From NCBI RefSeq assembly GCF_040549525.1, contig NZ_JBEPTM010000005.1, positions 1 to 64,000 of the forward strand: DNA of 64,000 nucleotides, written 5' to 3'. Shown one piece after another: positions 8,399 to 16,529 of the stretch. Numbering within the stretch: position 1 is the stretch's first letter; each line of letters opens with the position of its first letter. The DNA comes from Lacisediminihabitans sp040549525 (GTDB lineage Bacteria > Actinomycetota > Actinomycetes > Actinomycetales > Microbacteriaceae). Made by a program: the position numbers and the translations under genes. The notes under the pieces were generated by a model. The model was not told where the DNA came from. It saw only the letters and a program-made list of their open reading frames with translations, and searched no databases.

Positions 8399-9298
8399 TC
8401 AGCGGATCGGCACGGCTCCGGGCTCTGAGCCCCTGACGATCGGTACCCGAACCGCCGATCCCCATTCCGTCCACGATCCGTCGTAGTTGCGCACTCCCTC
8501 GAAGCCGAGGAGGTGGGTGAGCACGAACCAGGTGTGGGCGGAGCGTTCGCCGATGCGGCAGTATGCGATCACATCGTCGCCTTCGGACAGACCGGCGCCG
8601 GTGCGATAGATCGCGTCGAGCTCTGGCAGGGCGCGGAATGTACCGTCTTCCGCGACGGCCTTGCCCCACGGCACATTCTGGGCGCTCGGGATGTGGCCGG
8701 CGCGAAGAGCGCCCTCCTCGGGGTAGGCGGGGGCGGTGGTGCGCTCGCCGCTGAATTCCTCGGGGGAACGCACGTCGATGAGCGGCTTGCCGAAGTGCGC
8801 GAGGACATCGTCCCTATAGGCGCGGATCACCGAGTCATCCCGTTCCACGACCGGATAGTCGACCGCGGCCGGTGTCGAGGTCTCTGTGACGTACTCTCCG
8901 CCCTCCGCCTCCCATTTGGCCCGGCCGCCGTCGAGCAGCCGCACGTCTTCATGGCCGAACAGGGAGAACACCCAGAGGGCGTAGGCCGCCCACCAGTTGT
9001 TCTTGTCGCCATAGATGACGACGGTGCTGTCACGTGCGATGCCCTTCGAACCGACGAGAGCGGCAAACCGTGCCCCGTCGATGTAGTCGCGTTCGACCGG
9101 GTCGTTGAGGTCGGTATGCCAGTCGATCTTCACCGAGCCGGGAATGTGACCGGTCTCGTACAACAGCACGTCCTCATCCGATTCGACGACGACGAGGCCC
9201 GGCGTGCCGAGGTTGGCGCGAAGCCAGTCGGTGCTGACGAGCCGACCGGGATGAGCGAACTCCGTGAACGTGGGTGATGGGTCGACCGCGACGGTCAT
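8399..9298 (-). CDS. sseA: Thiosulfate/3-mercaptopyruvate sulfurtransferase (tandem rhodanese)
   Basis: The 299-aa protein has two rhodanese domains. The N-terminal domain (about 20-135) has GDKNNW where an active loop would be and is catalytically inert, as is normal. The C-terminal domain holds the active loop AYCRIGERSAH with Cys247. It transfers sulfane sulfur from thiosulfate or mercaptopyruvate to thiophilic acceptors. A good Shine-Dalgarno (CGGAGG) precedes ATG 9298. It sits 39 nt upstream of sufE. Confidence 0.92.
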   Translation of the reverse strand: MTVAVDPSPTFTEFAHPGRLVSTDWLRANLGTPGLVVVESDEDVLLYETGHIPGSVKIDWHTDLNDPVERDYIDGARFAALVGSKGIARDSTVVIYGDKNNWWAAYALWVFSLFGHEDVRLLDGGRAKWEAEGGEYVTETSTPAAVDYPVVERDDSVIRAYRDDVLAHFGKPLIDVRSPEEFSGERTTAPAYPEEGALRAGHIPSAQNVPWGKAVAEDGTFRALPELDAIYRTGAGLSEGDDVIAYCRIGERSAHTWFVLTHLLGFEGVRNYDGSWTEWGSAVRVPIVRGSEPGAVPIR

Positions 9299-9396
9299 CT
9301 GGTACCTCCGGTTTGCGCCCTCTGGGGCGGCGATTTGCCTGTGGACAGGGAGCTAGGCTCGTAACTGACCGTTATCGAATCTACGCACTCGACCTG

Positions 9397-9410
9397 AACG
9401 ACATGTCGTT
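9397..9410. promoter_or_regulatory. 14-bp perfect palindrome, candidate operator
   Basis: AACGACATGTCGTT reads the same on both strands. It lies in the 163-nt gap between the divergent sulfurtransferase and zapE genes, 52 nt before the zapE start. No regulator is assigned. Confidence 0.4.
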
Positions 9411-9461
9411 TCCGTAAGACTTCGACACATCTCCTCCGCAAGCGTAAGGGCCTTTCGACAC

Positions 9462-10487
9462 GTGACCGCCGAACAGGTGATATCCCGAGGCAGCCTCGTG
9501 GACCGCGACTCCTCGATCACTGCCGCGGAGATGGTTCAGCATCTGGTTCCTCCACGCCAGTTCGAGACGGCGACGCTCGATTCCTACCGGCCCGACCGCG
9601 ATTATCCCTCGCAGGGGGGTGCGGTGGCGGCGATCAGGAACTTCGCGCACGGATTCTCATCCAAGGGTGGCAGCGGTCTCTTCTCCCGGCGCAAGGCTCC
9701 GGTCGAATTGCCCGGGGTGTACCTCGACGGCGGATTCGGGGTCGGCAAGACCCACCTTCTCGCGGCACTCTGGCACCTCGCGCCCGGTCGCAAGTACTTC
9801 GGCACCTTCATCGAGTACACCGCCCTGGTGGGAGCCCTCGGCTACGCCGGCGCGGTCGCGCAGCTGAAGGGCGCGACCCTCGTCTGCATCGACGAGTTCG
9901 AACTCGACGACCCGGGGGATACCCGGTTGATGTCGCGGCTGCTCTCTGAGCTCGTCGCCTCCGGATCCCGCATCGCCGCGACCTCGAACACCCCTCCGAA
10001 CGCGCTCGGCGAGGGCCGGTTCGCCGCCCAGGATTTCCTTCGTGAGATCGATGCGCTGGCCGCGCGTTTCACCACCCTCCGCATAGACGGGCTCGACTAT
10101 CGTCGCCGTGACATGGAGGGCCATGCCACCACGACCGCCGACTCCGACTTCGGGGCCGCGCTCCACGCACTGTCCGGGGTGGTGACAGTCGACGGTTTCG
10201 ACACCGTGATCCGGCTGCTCTCCACGGTGCATCCGTCCCGGTACGTGCGCATGGTCGACGGGGTGGACGCGATCGCGCTGACCGACGTGCATCCGCTCTC
10301 CAACCAGACGGATGCCCTGCGCCTGGTCGCCTTCGTCGACCGTCTCTACGACGCCCAGGTTCGCATTCTCGCGACGGGCACCCCGATCGACCAGGTCTTC
10401 GACGAGGACATGCTCGCCGGTGGGTACCGCAAGAAGTATCTCCGGGCAGCATCGCGCCTCATCGCCTTGACCGCCGGGCAGGTCTGA
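9462..10487 (+). CDS. zapE: ZapE/AFG1-like cell-division ATPase
   Basis: The 341-aa AAA-type ATPase has Walker A GGFGVGKT (90-97), Walker B LVCIDEFEL (about 140-148), and the family tail with LATGTPIDQVFD and the LRAASRL helix. In Escherichia coli, ZapE interacts with FtsZ; in other organisms, AFG1 relatives act in mitochondrial quality control. The precise actinobacterial role is not known. The start is GTG 9462 with no strong Shine-Dalgarno. It is convergent with nhaA, 36 nt apart. Confidence 0.88.
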   Translation: MTAEQVISRGSLVDRDSSITAAEMVQHLVPPRQFETATLDSYRPDRDYPSQGGAVAAIRNFAHGFSSKGGSGLFSRRKAPVELPGVYLDGGFGVGKTHLLAALWHLAPGRKYFGTFIEYTALVGALGYAGAVAQLKGATLVCIDEFELDDPGDTRLMSRLLSELVASGSRIAATSNTPPNALGEGRFAAQDFLREIDALAARFTTLRIDGLDYRRRDMEGHATTTADSDFGAALHALSGVVTVDGFDTVIRLLSTVHPSRYVRMVDGVDAIALTDVHPLSNQTDALRLVAFVDRLYDAQVRILATGTPIDQVFDEDMLAGGYRKKYLRAASRLIALTAGQV

Positions 10488-10523
10488 GCCGGCGGTTTTC
10501 CCCGTCCGCTGTCGAAGAGCCGG

Positions 10524-11657
10524 TCAGGCCGCGTCGACCGAGCGGTAGTGGCGCGCGCGGATCGCGGTGAGGATGACGCCGAGGACGGCCGCGAAGACGG
10601 AAGCGATGAGCACCGCGAGGGTGCCCTCCACCACGACATCCGGCTGCTTCGCATAGGCGAGCTCGTTCATGAGCAGCGACACCGTGAAGCCGATGCCACC
10701 GAGGCCGGCCACCGCGGTGATGTCGCCGAAGGGCACACGGTGACGCGCGGAGGCGAGCCGGTTGGCCACGAGGGCCCCGGCGGTGATGCCGACGAGCTTG
10801 CCGATCGGCAGAGCGACGAGGATGGCCCAGAACACCGGGCTGAGTTCGCCGATGCCCACCGTGGGAAGCACGACGAGCGAGGCGACGAAGGCGAACACCG
10901 GAAGGATGATCCCGTTGCTCCACGGCTCGAGCGCGTGCCGGGTGCGCGCGGCGCTCGTGCCAGCCATGACGAGTCCGAGAGCGACTCCGGCGATGGTGGC
11001 GTGGATGCCCGAGAGGTACACCAGCACCCAGGCGGTGATTCCGAGCACGATGAGTATGGCGACGATCGGTGCCGATCGCACTCGCCTGCTCAGCCACCCG
11101 AAGACCAGGATCACCGGCACGGCGGCGATCAGCGGCAGCGGCAAGAGGTCGTCAGTGAAGAAGAACGCGATGATCAGGATCGCGATCAGGTCGTCGATCA
11201 CGGCGAGAGCCAGCAGCAGGGCGCGGATGCGGGAGGGGAGCGCTCGACCGACAAGGGCGAGTGCTCCGAGCGCGAACGCGATGTCCGTTGCCGTGGGGAT
11301 CGGCCAGCCCTTGGAGAGTTCGCGGTCCGGAACCATGACGAGGAAGATCGCCGCCGGCACGATGACGCCTCCGACCGCGGCGATGGTGGGGACCAGGGCC
11401 TTCCCCGCGCTGTCGAGCTCCCCATGGGCGAGTTCGTGCTTGAGTTCGATGGCCGCGAGGAAGAAGAAGACGGCGAGAAGACCGTCCGTGACCCAGTGAC
11501 CGACGGAGAGATCCAGGCCGAGCCAGGGCACGGGCAGATGCTGGTCGCGCAGGCCCTGCAAGCCGGGACCGAGCGCGGAATTGGCGAGGATGACACCGAG
11601 AATCGCGGCACCGAGCAGCAGAAAGGCGGCGTAGCGTTCGCTCCGGAGAAATGTCAT
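10524..11657 (-). CDS. nhaA: Na+/H+ antiporter NhaA
   Basis: The 377-aa polytopic membrane protein matches NhaA throughout. The ion-binding aspartates are present: Asp125 in PTATDIAFALG and Asp155-Asp156 in LAVIDDLIAI. About twelve hydrophobic helices can be traced. It exchanges sodium for protons in pH and salt homeostasis. ATG 11657 is preceded by a Shine-Dalgarno-like CGGAGG. The C-terminal tail is short, as in many actinobacterial copies. Confidence 0.93.
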   Translation of the reverse strand: MTFLRSERYAAFLLLGAAILGVILANSALGPGLQGLRDQHLPVPWLGLDLSVGHWVTDGLLAVFFFLAAIELKHELAHGELDSAGKALVPTIAAVGGVIVPAAIFLVMVPDRELSKGWPIPTATDIAFALGALALVGRALPSRIRALLLALAVIDDLIAILIIAFFFTDDLLPLPLIAAVPVILVFGWLSRRVRSAPIVAILIVLGITAWVLVYLSGIHATIAGVALGLVMAGTSAARTRHALEPWSNGIILPVFAFVASLVVLPTVGIGELSPVFWAILVALPIGKLVGITAGALVANRLASARHRVPFGDITAVAGLGGIGFTVSLLMNELAYAKQPDVVVEGTLAVLIASVFAAVLGVILTAIRARHYRSVDAA

Positions 11658-11742
11658 CGTGCCTCCGATCGGATTCTCAGAAGTCTACGAGAGCGGGTCG
11701 CACGGGTGCCTGTCACCGTTCCATCCCGGCGCAAAGACTTCG

Positions 11743-11789
11743 GAAACACGATGTTTACATTGACGCTCGGTGCGTAACAACGGAGAAAC
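11743..11789 (+). promoter_or_regulatory. Candidate GlnR-type nitrogen-control sites upstream of amtB
   Basis: The 272-nt gap before amtB contains GTAAC (11774-11778), a 6-nt spacer and GAAAC (11785-11789). This matches the GTnAC-n6-GaAAC half-site pair known for actinobacterial GlnR. A second pair, GAAAC (11743-11747)-n6-TTTAC (11754-11758), lies just upstream in the opposite order. Spacing between the pairs is not the ideal 22 nt, so this is suggestive only. Confidence 0.4.
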
Positions 11790-11929
11790 ACGGGGACACG
11801 CTCGTGGAAATATCGGCCCACCAAACTTGCCCCATCCCCGGGGCGGATCCCGAATCGCAGCCTGATTCCAGGCACCGAGCGAAATGCCACGCGGGAGTCC
11901 TTCGGTTATAGAGAGAGGCAACCCCACCC

Positions 11930-13201
11930 ATGGTCGCATTGTCGGTCCTTACAAATGCCACGACTGACGGCATAACATCCAACCTGAACTCGCTCTGGCT
12001 TCTCGTAGCAGCGGCTCTCGTGCTCATCATGACCCCCGGGGTCGCCTTCTTCTACGGGGGAATGGTGCGTGCGAAGAGCGTCATCAGCATGATGATGATG
12101 AGCTTCGGCGCCATGGGCCTCATCGGCGTGCTGTGGGTGCTCTACGGCTACGGCCTCTCCTTCGGGCCGCCGCTCATCAGCGGCTGGCTCGGTAACCCCT
12201 CTGGCCTCTTCGGCCTCGGCAAGCTGGTGGGCATCGGCAAAGACGGCGCGATGACGGGAGACCTTCCGGGGCTCGCCTTCGCCGGCTTCCAGGCCACCTT
12301 CGCCATCATCACCGTCGCCCTCATCTCCGGAGCGATCGCCGACCGCGCGAAGTTCGGCCCATGGATGGTCTTCGCGGGTGTCTGGGCCACGCTGGTCTAC
12401 TTCCCCGTCGCCTACTGGGTGTTCAATCTCACCGACGGCTGGGCCCCGCACGTGCTCGGCGTGAACGACTTCGCCGGTGGTACCGCGGTGCACATCAACG
12501 CCGGTGCTGCCGGCCTCGCTCTCGCACTCGTGCTCGGCAAGCGGGTCGGCTTCCAGAAGGGCATGTCCAAGCCTCACAACGTGCCGCTGACCCTGCTCGG
12601 TGCCGCCCTGCTGTGGTTCGGCTGGTTCGGATTCAACGCCGGCTCCGAGGCCGCCGTCGACGGTGTCGCCGCGATCGCCTGGATCAACACCCTCGCCGCT
12701 CCCGCGGCCGCAATCCTCGGCTGGCTGATCGTCGAACGCGTCAAGGACGGTAAGCCCACCTCGATCGGTGCCGCCTCCGGTGCGGTGGCCGGACTCGTCG
12801 CGATCACCCCGGCCTGCAACATCCTGACCCCCGGATGGGCGATCGTGCTCGGTATCCTCGCCGGTGCCGTCTGTGCCCTCGCGATCGACCTGAAGTTCAA
12901 GCTCGGCTTCGACGACTCTCTCGATGTCGTGGGCATCCACCTCGTCGGCGGGCTGCTCGGCACGCTCTACATCGGAATCTTCGGCAGCGGCATCGGGCTC
13001 ATCGACACCGGCAGCTTCAAGCAGCTCGGCGTTCAGGCTCTCGCCGGCTTCGGAATCGGGATCTACTCCTTCGGGCTCGCCTGGGTCATTGGCACGGTCA
13101 TCCAGAAGACCATGGGCTTCCGCATCACCAACGAAGATGAGGTCGCCGGCGTCGACACCATCGTCCACGGTGAAGAGGGCTACGCCCTCGAGACGGTCTA
13201 A
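11930..13201 (+). CDS. amtB: Ammonium transporter Amt
   Basis: The 423-aa membrane protein of the Amt/Mep/Rh family imports ammonium. Family signatures are clear: TPGVAFFYGGMVRAKS, DFAGGTAVHINAGAAGLALA with pore His188, and VVGIHLVGGLLGTLY with pore His337. ATG 11930 is the only sensible start. The usual glnK partner does not follow; the next gene is a diverged Amt-like protein. A strong terminator lies immediately downstream. The upstream gap holds GlnR-like sequence, fitting nitrogen control. Confidence 0.95.
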   Translation: MVALSVLTNATTDGITSNLNSLWLLVAAALVLIMTPGVAFFYGGMVRAKSVISMMMMSFGAMGLIGVLWVLYGYGLSFGPPLISGWLGNPSGLFGLGKLVGIGKDGAMTGDLPGLAFAGFQATFAIITVALISGAIADRAKFGPWMVFAGVWATLVYFPVAYWVFNLTDGWAPHVLGVNDFAGGTAVHINAGAAGLALALVLGKRVGFQKGMSKPHNVPLTLLGAALLWFGWFGFNAGSEAAVDGVAAIAWINTLAAPAAAILGWLIVERVKDGKPTSIGAASGAVAGLVAITPACNILTPGWAIVLGILAGAVCALAIDLKFKLGFDDSLDVVGIHLVGGLLGTLYIGIFGSGIGLIDTGSFKQLGVQALAGFGIGIYSFGLAWVIGTVIQKTMGFRITNEDEVAGVDTIVHGEEGYALETV

Positions 13202-13213
13202 CCCGCTCGCAGT

Positions 13214-13247
13214 AACAGGGCGTCGTCCTTCGGGACGGCGCCCTGTT
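13214..13247 (+). terminator. Rho-independent-type terminator after amtB
   Basis: A 15-bp stem pairs AACAGGGCGTCGTCC (13214-13228) with GGACGGCGCCCTGTT (13233-13247), with one G-T wobble, around a TTCG tetraloop. It starts 12 nt after the amtB stop. It is followed by imperfect copies of TTCTGTGTGCCCG up to about 13290. Confidence 0.85.
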
Positions 13248-13357
13248 CTGTGTGCCCGTGGTTCTGTGTGCCCGCGGTTCTGGGCGCCCCTGGTCTTGGC
13301 TGGCCCTAGTCTTGGCTGCGACGACGCCACCGGGGCGCCCGATGAGAAAGGCGCCGA

Positions 13358-14407
13358 ATGGATGCTGTGAGCCTGGGCTTCAGCGCGCTGGCCATCGTGT
13401 CGATCCTCGCCGTGACCGCACTTCTCGCCGTCTTCGAGAACCGCTTCGCTTCGGTGGATTGGGCCCGCACCGTGCTCATCGCCGGGGTCGGAGGCGCAAT
13501 CGTCGCCGTGGCCTGCTTCCTGCAGCTGCTGGTGCTCCCGCTCCTCCTGATCGGGCCACTCGCCGCACTGGGCGCGCTCTTCGCCACGCTGTCGACCTCG
13601 CTGCTACGGTCGCGCTCCACGCCCCGCCGGCTTGCTCTGGCCGCTCTCTCCACCGCGCTCGTCTTCCTGCCCCTGGCGTGGACGGTGTTCGCCACGAGCT
13701 TCGACCCCTTCGGAACCCAGCTGGGAGTGATCGACCTGGGGGGAGGAGTGCCGACCCTGGTCGGTGGCGGCGCCGTCGCTCTCGGCACGGCGCTGGTTCG
13801 CGGGCGTGCACGGGTCGATGCTGCACCGGAAGGGGTCGCTACGCCCGCCCGGATGAGCGGATGGAGCGTGCTCATCCCCGCGGTCCTGGTCTGGATCGCC
13901 GGGGTGGGCTGGGTGGTCGGGCTCGAGCTCGCGGCCGACGACATGGTGCCGGTGATTGCGGTGAGCGCGCTCGTGATGCCCGCGCTGGCTGCCGTTTCGG
14001 CATCCCTCGTCGAGCGGCTGCGATCCGGCCGCACGACGTCTTCGGGGATCGTCGTCGGCCTCCTGGCCGGGGTGGCTGCAGCGGTTCCCGCCTGTGCGTT
14101 CGTCACGGCACCACTGGCCGCCGTGATCGGGGTGATCGTCGGAGCCGCCATCGGGCTCCTGCCGCAGCGAGTGCGCGCGTGGCCCGCCACGGCACTCGCC
14201 CTCGGTGCCGCGATCAGCGCGGTGCTGCTCGGCGCGTTCGGCACCCATATCGGCTACATCTACACGGGCCAGCCCGAGCTCGCCTTCGGGCAGCTGACGA
14301 TCGTGCTGTTAGCAGTGACGGGTGGGGGAGCGGTGGGCGCCGTGCTGGGCTGGCTCTCCCGCCGGTGGCCGTCCCCGAACCTCGCCGACTCCTCGCCGGA
14401 GGTGTAG
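13358..14407 (+). CDS. Diverged Amt-like membrane protein lacking the pore histidines
   Basis: The 349-aa polytopic protein aligns by eye with the preceding AmtB over two long blocks. Here LVFLPLAWTVF then LGVIDLGGGVPTLVGGG matches AmtB LVYFPVAYWVF then LGVNDFAGGTAVHINAG. Here LVERLRSGRTTSSG then AAAVPACAFVTAP matches AmtB IVERVKDGKPTSIG then VAITPACNILTPG. AmtB His188 aligns with Leu134, and the second pore histidine (His337) is also absent. It is about 75 residues shorter. Ammonium conduction by the normal mechanism is unlikely; a regulatory or structural role is inference. A terminator separates it from amtB. ATG 13358 has a weak GAAAGG ribosome site. Confidence 0.7.
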   Translation: MDAVSLGFSALAIVSILAVTALLAVFENRFASVDWARTVLIAGVGGAIVAVACFLQLLVLPLLLIGPLAALGALFATLSTSLLRSRSTPRRLALAALSTALVFLPLAWTVFATSFDPFGTQLGVIDLGGGVPTLVGGGAVALGTALVRGRARVDAAPEGVATPARMSGWSVLIPAVLVWIAGVGWVVGLELAADDMVPVIAVSALVMPALAAVSASLVERLRSGRTTSSGIVVGLLAGVAAAVPACAFVTAPLAAVIGVIVGAAIGLLPQRVRAWPATALALGAAISAVLLGAFGTHIGYIYTGQPELAFGQLTIVLLAVTGGGAVGAVLGWLSRRWPSPNLADSSPEV

Positions 14408-14413
14408 GGCTCC

Positions 14414-15313
14414 CTAGTCGAGAATCGACCGGGCGACGACCGCCCGGGCGGCGGTGCCTTCGGGGATCGGCAGGATCGGGAACACGTGGATCATCCCCGG
14501 CACCTCGTGGTAATCGACGGCGAGTCCGGCGGCAGCCGCGAGGGACAGGAATCTCGTGGCATCCGCATTGAGGATGTCCCGGGTGCCGCTGAACATCGTG
14601 AGAGAGCCGAGCCCGCTGAGCTCGCCATAGATCGGGCTGACCAGGGGATCCGTCTCGGAAAGTGGCCCGCGATAGACGCCTCCGGCGAAATGCGAACCGG
14701 GCACCGCGAGCCACGGGTCATGGGGCGCGATGACGGCGAGCTGTGGATCGGTGCCGGTGATGTCGAGCCAGGGCGAGATCAGCACCGTGCTGTGCGGGGC
14801 CTCGATGCCTCGATCGCGCAGTTGCATCGCCACCGCGAGGGCCATTCCGCCCCCGGCCGAGTCGCCGAGAATGCTCGTGTTTCGCGCGCCGACCTCGTCG
14901 ATGAGGGAGCTCGCGAGAGCCGTGGCCTTCGGCACGATGGTGTCGGCGGTCTCCGCGGGTGCCAGGGGATAGATGGGCACCAGGAATCGGGTGTCGGTCT
15001 CCACGGCGAGCCTTGCCACGAACAGCCAGTGCTGAAGGGCGATCTCGAACACGTAGCATCCGCCGTGGAGGTACAGCGCGCGGCGCGGAGGCGTCTTTCC
15101 CTTCGGGCTGATCTCGTAGACCGTCCAGCCGTCGATGCTGAGCTCACGGATGTCGACGGTCTTCGCGAGTCGAGCCGGGGGGCGCGAATTCGGCGCACGC
15201 CCGGCGGACTGACGGGCCAGTTTGCGCTTCATGGCATCGGCGGAGGAGAACACCCGCTTCGATCCCCGGAGAGTCATGACGGCGGGCATGAGGCGACTGG
15301 CAAGACTCGACAT
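14414..15313 (-). CDS. HSL-family alpha/beta hydrolase (esterase)
   Basis: The 299-aa carboxylesterase-like protein has the oxyanion HGG (83-85, in ALYLHGGCYVF), the nucleophile motif GDSAGG with Ser152, an acid in SGTRDILNAD and a histidine in GMIHVFPIL. These place it with hormone-sensitive-lipase-type esterases; the substrate is unknown. ATG 15313 is preferred over an upstream GTG because a TATGCT hexamer ends 6 nt before it, suggesting a leaderless message. It is divergent from the DUF2071 gene, sharing a symmetric -10 element. Confidence 0.88.
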   Translation of the reverse strand: MSSLASRLMPAVMTLRGSKRVFSSADAMKRKLARQSAGRAPNSRPPARLAKTVDIRELSIDGWTVYEISPKGKTPPRRALYLHGGCYVFEIALQHWLFVARLAVETDTRFLVPIYPLAPAETADTIVPKATALASSLIDEVGARNTSILGDSAGGGMALAVAMQLRDRGIEAPHSTVLISPWLDITGTDPQLAVIAPHDPWLAVPGSHFAGGVYRGPLSETDPLVSPIYGELSGLGSLTMFSGTRDILNADATRFLSLAAAAGLAVDYHEVPGMIHVFPILPIPEGTAARAVVARSILD

Positions 15314-15319
15314 GGGGCA

Positions 15320-15329
15320 AGCATAAGCT
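15320..15329. promoter_or_regulatory. Shared bidirectional -10 element between esterase and DUF2071 genes
   Basis: The 10-mer AGCATAAGCT holds TAAGCT on the plus strand (15324-15329), 7 nt before GTG 15337, and TATGCT on the minus strand (15320-15325), 6 nt before ATG 15313. The two share the central TA. This is the same geometry as the element at 5999-6008. Confidence 0.5.
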
Positions 15330-15336
15330 GGCACTC

Positions 15337-16158
15337 GTGGAGTCGATCTCTCAGACAGCGCCGAGTCTTCCGGGGCGCCCGGTGCTCCAGCAGTTCTGGG
15401 CCGACCTCACGTTCCTGCACTGGAGAGTGGATGCCGCAGTCGTTGCGCCGCTCCTGCCGCCCGGCATCGTTCCCGACATTTTCGACGGCAGCTCCTGGGT
15501 CGGGCTCATTCCGTTTCGGATGGTCGGCTCGGCATTCTTCGGGGGGCCGGCCGTCCCGTACTTCGGTACCTTCACCGAGGTCAACGTGCGCCTCTACGGG
15601 GTGGACGAGTTCGGTCGCCGCGGCGTCGTCTTCGCCTCCCTCGAAGCGTCTCGGCTTGCCGCCGTCGTCGCCGCACGTGCGGTCTTCGGACTCCCGTATT
15701 TCTGGGCATCCGCTGACTTTGGAAGCGAGGGGCAGGAGTACCGCTACGCGAGCAAGCGGATCGGCGGCGGCGGTCCGAGCACGAGGATCGTGAGCCGGGC
15801 ATCCGGAGTCCGAGTGGTGGATGACCCGCTCGCCGACTTTCTGACCGCGCGCTGGCGACTGTTCGTCGGGCGGGGTGGAAAGACCGCGGTACAGGCGAAT
15901 CGGCACGGTGCGTGGCCGCTCGTCAGGGCGGAGCTCGTCGAACTCGACGACGCCCTGCTTGCCGCAGCGGGACTGCCGGGGATCGCGGACCGGGCGCCGG
16001 ATTCCGTGCTGTTCTCGCCGGGCGTGCTCACCCAGTTCAGCGGAGCACGTCCGATCACTGCACCCGAGCGCGGCAGGTTCTGGCTGCCAGGCGCTGTTGC
16101 ACGGCCAGGAAATATTGTGGGCGATACCGGACTCGAACCGATGACCTCTTCGGTGTGA
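15337..16158 (+). CDS. DUF2071 (YqjF-like) family protein
   Basis: The 273-aa protein shows the DUF2071 pattern: QFWADLTFLHWRVD, LLPPGIVPDIFDGSSWVGLIPF, the FTEVNVRLYG strand, and a late VLFSPGV motif. Function is unknown. The start GTG 15337 lies 7 nt after a TAAGCT hexamer and lacks a Shine-Dalgarno, so a leaderless message is likely. The last 13 codons or so are read antisense through the tRNA-Val(CAC) gene at 16118-16190. The family normally ends soon after VLFSPGV, so the C terminus has probably run on after losing its original stop. Confidence 0.82.
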   Translation: MESISQTAPSLPGRPVLQQFWADLTFLHWRVDAAVVAPLLPPGIVPDIFDGSSWVGLIPFRMVGSAFFGGPAVPYFGTFTEVNVRLYGVDEFGRRGVVFASLEASRLAAVVAARAVFGLPYFWASADFGSEGQEYRYASKRIGGGGPSTRIVSRASGVRVVDDPLADFLTARWRLFVGRGGKTAVQANRHGAWPLVRAELVELDDALLAAAGLPGIADRAPDSVLFSPGVLTQFSGARPITAPERGRFWLPGAVARPGNIVGDTGLEPMTSSV

Positions 16159-16190
16159 ACGAAGCGCGCTACCAACTGCGCCAATCGCCC
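16118..16190 (-). tRNA. tRNA-Val(CAC)
   Basis: A complete 73-nt cloverleaf is seen on the minus strand. The acceptor stem GGGCGAT/ATCGCCC, D stem GCGC/GCGC, anticodon stem CTTCG/CGAAG with loop TTCACAC (anticodon CAC), and a TTCGAGT T-loop are all intact. CCA is not encoded. It is antisense to the 3' end of the DUF2071 gene. Confidence 0.95.
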
Positions 16191-16253
16191 TGACTCGCCA
16201 ATCCTGCCATATCCGGAGACCGTTCACGACGCCACGCCGTTGCGTCACACGGT

Positions 16254-16282
16254 TTGGCGAGACACCGGGCATCGGCTAGAGT
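16254..16282 (+). promoter_or_regulatory. Promoter of the tRNA-Gly/Cys/Val cluster
   Basis: TTGGCG (16254-16259), a 17-nt spacer and TAGAGT (16277-16282) form a good sigma-A type promoter. The predicted start is about 20 nt before tRNA-Gly. Confidence 0.6.
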
Positions 16283-16310
16283 CATGGACGCACGCAGAAA
16301 TGCGAGCAGT

Positions 16311-16382
16311 GCGGATGTGGCGCAGTGGTAGCGCATCACCTTGCCAAGGTGAGGGTCGCGAGTTCGAATCTCGTCATCCGCT
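16311..16382 (+). tRNA. tRNA-Gly(GCC)
   Basis: A 72-nt cloverleaf has acceptor stem GCGGATG/CATCCGC, anticodon stem TCACC/GGTGA with loop TTGCCAA (anticodon GCC), and T-loop TTCGAAT. It is first in a three-tRNA plus-strand cluster. Confidence 0.96.
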
Positions 16383-16428
16383 CGAGTGGAGTAGTTTTCA
16401 CTGTATGTGACTCGAAAAAGTCATGCAC

Positions 16429-16499
16429 GGTGGCGTGGCCGAGAGGCGAGGCAGCGGCCTGCAAAGCCGTCCACACGGGTTCAAATCCCGTCGCCACCT
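16429..16499 (+). tRNA. tRNA-Cys(GCA)
   Basis: A 71-nt cloverleaf has acceptor stem GGTGGCG/CGCCACC, anticodon loop CTGCAAA (anticodon GCA), and T-loop TTCAAAT. It is second in the cluster. Confidence 0.95.
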
Positions 16500-16529
16500 C
16501 GAAGGGCAAGAAAAACTTCACACATGTTT

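Noticed and set aside
11654..11929. A small gene in the gap upstream of amtB
   Set aside because: Short frames exist on both strands but none has a convincing start or family motif; the gap is better explained as promoter and regulatory sequence.
13358..14407. GlnK or other PII-type partner after amtB
   Set aside because: The gene is polytopic and aligns with AmtB itself; no PII motif is present.
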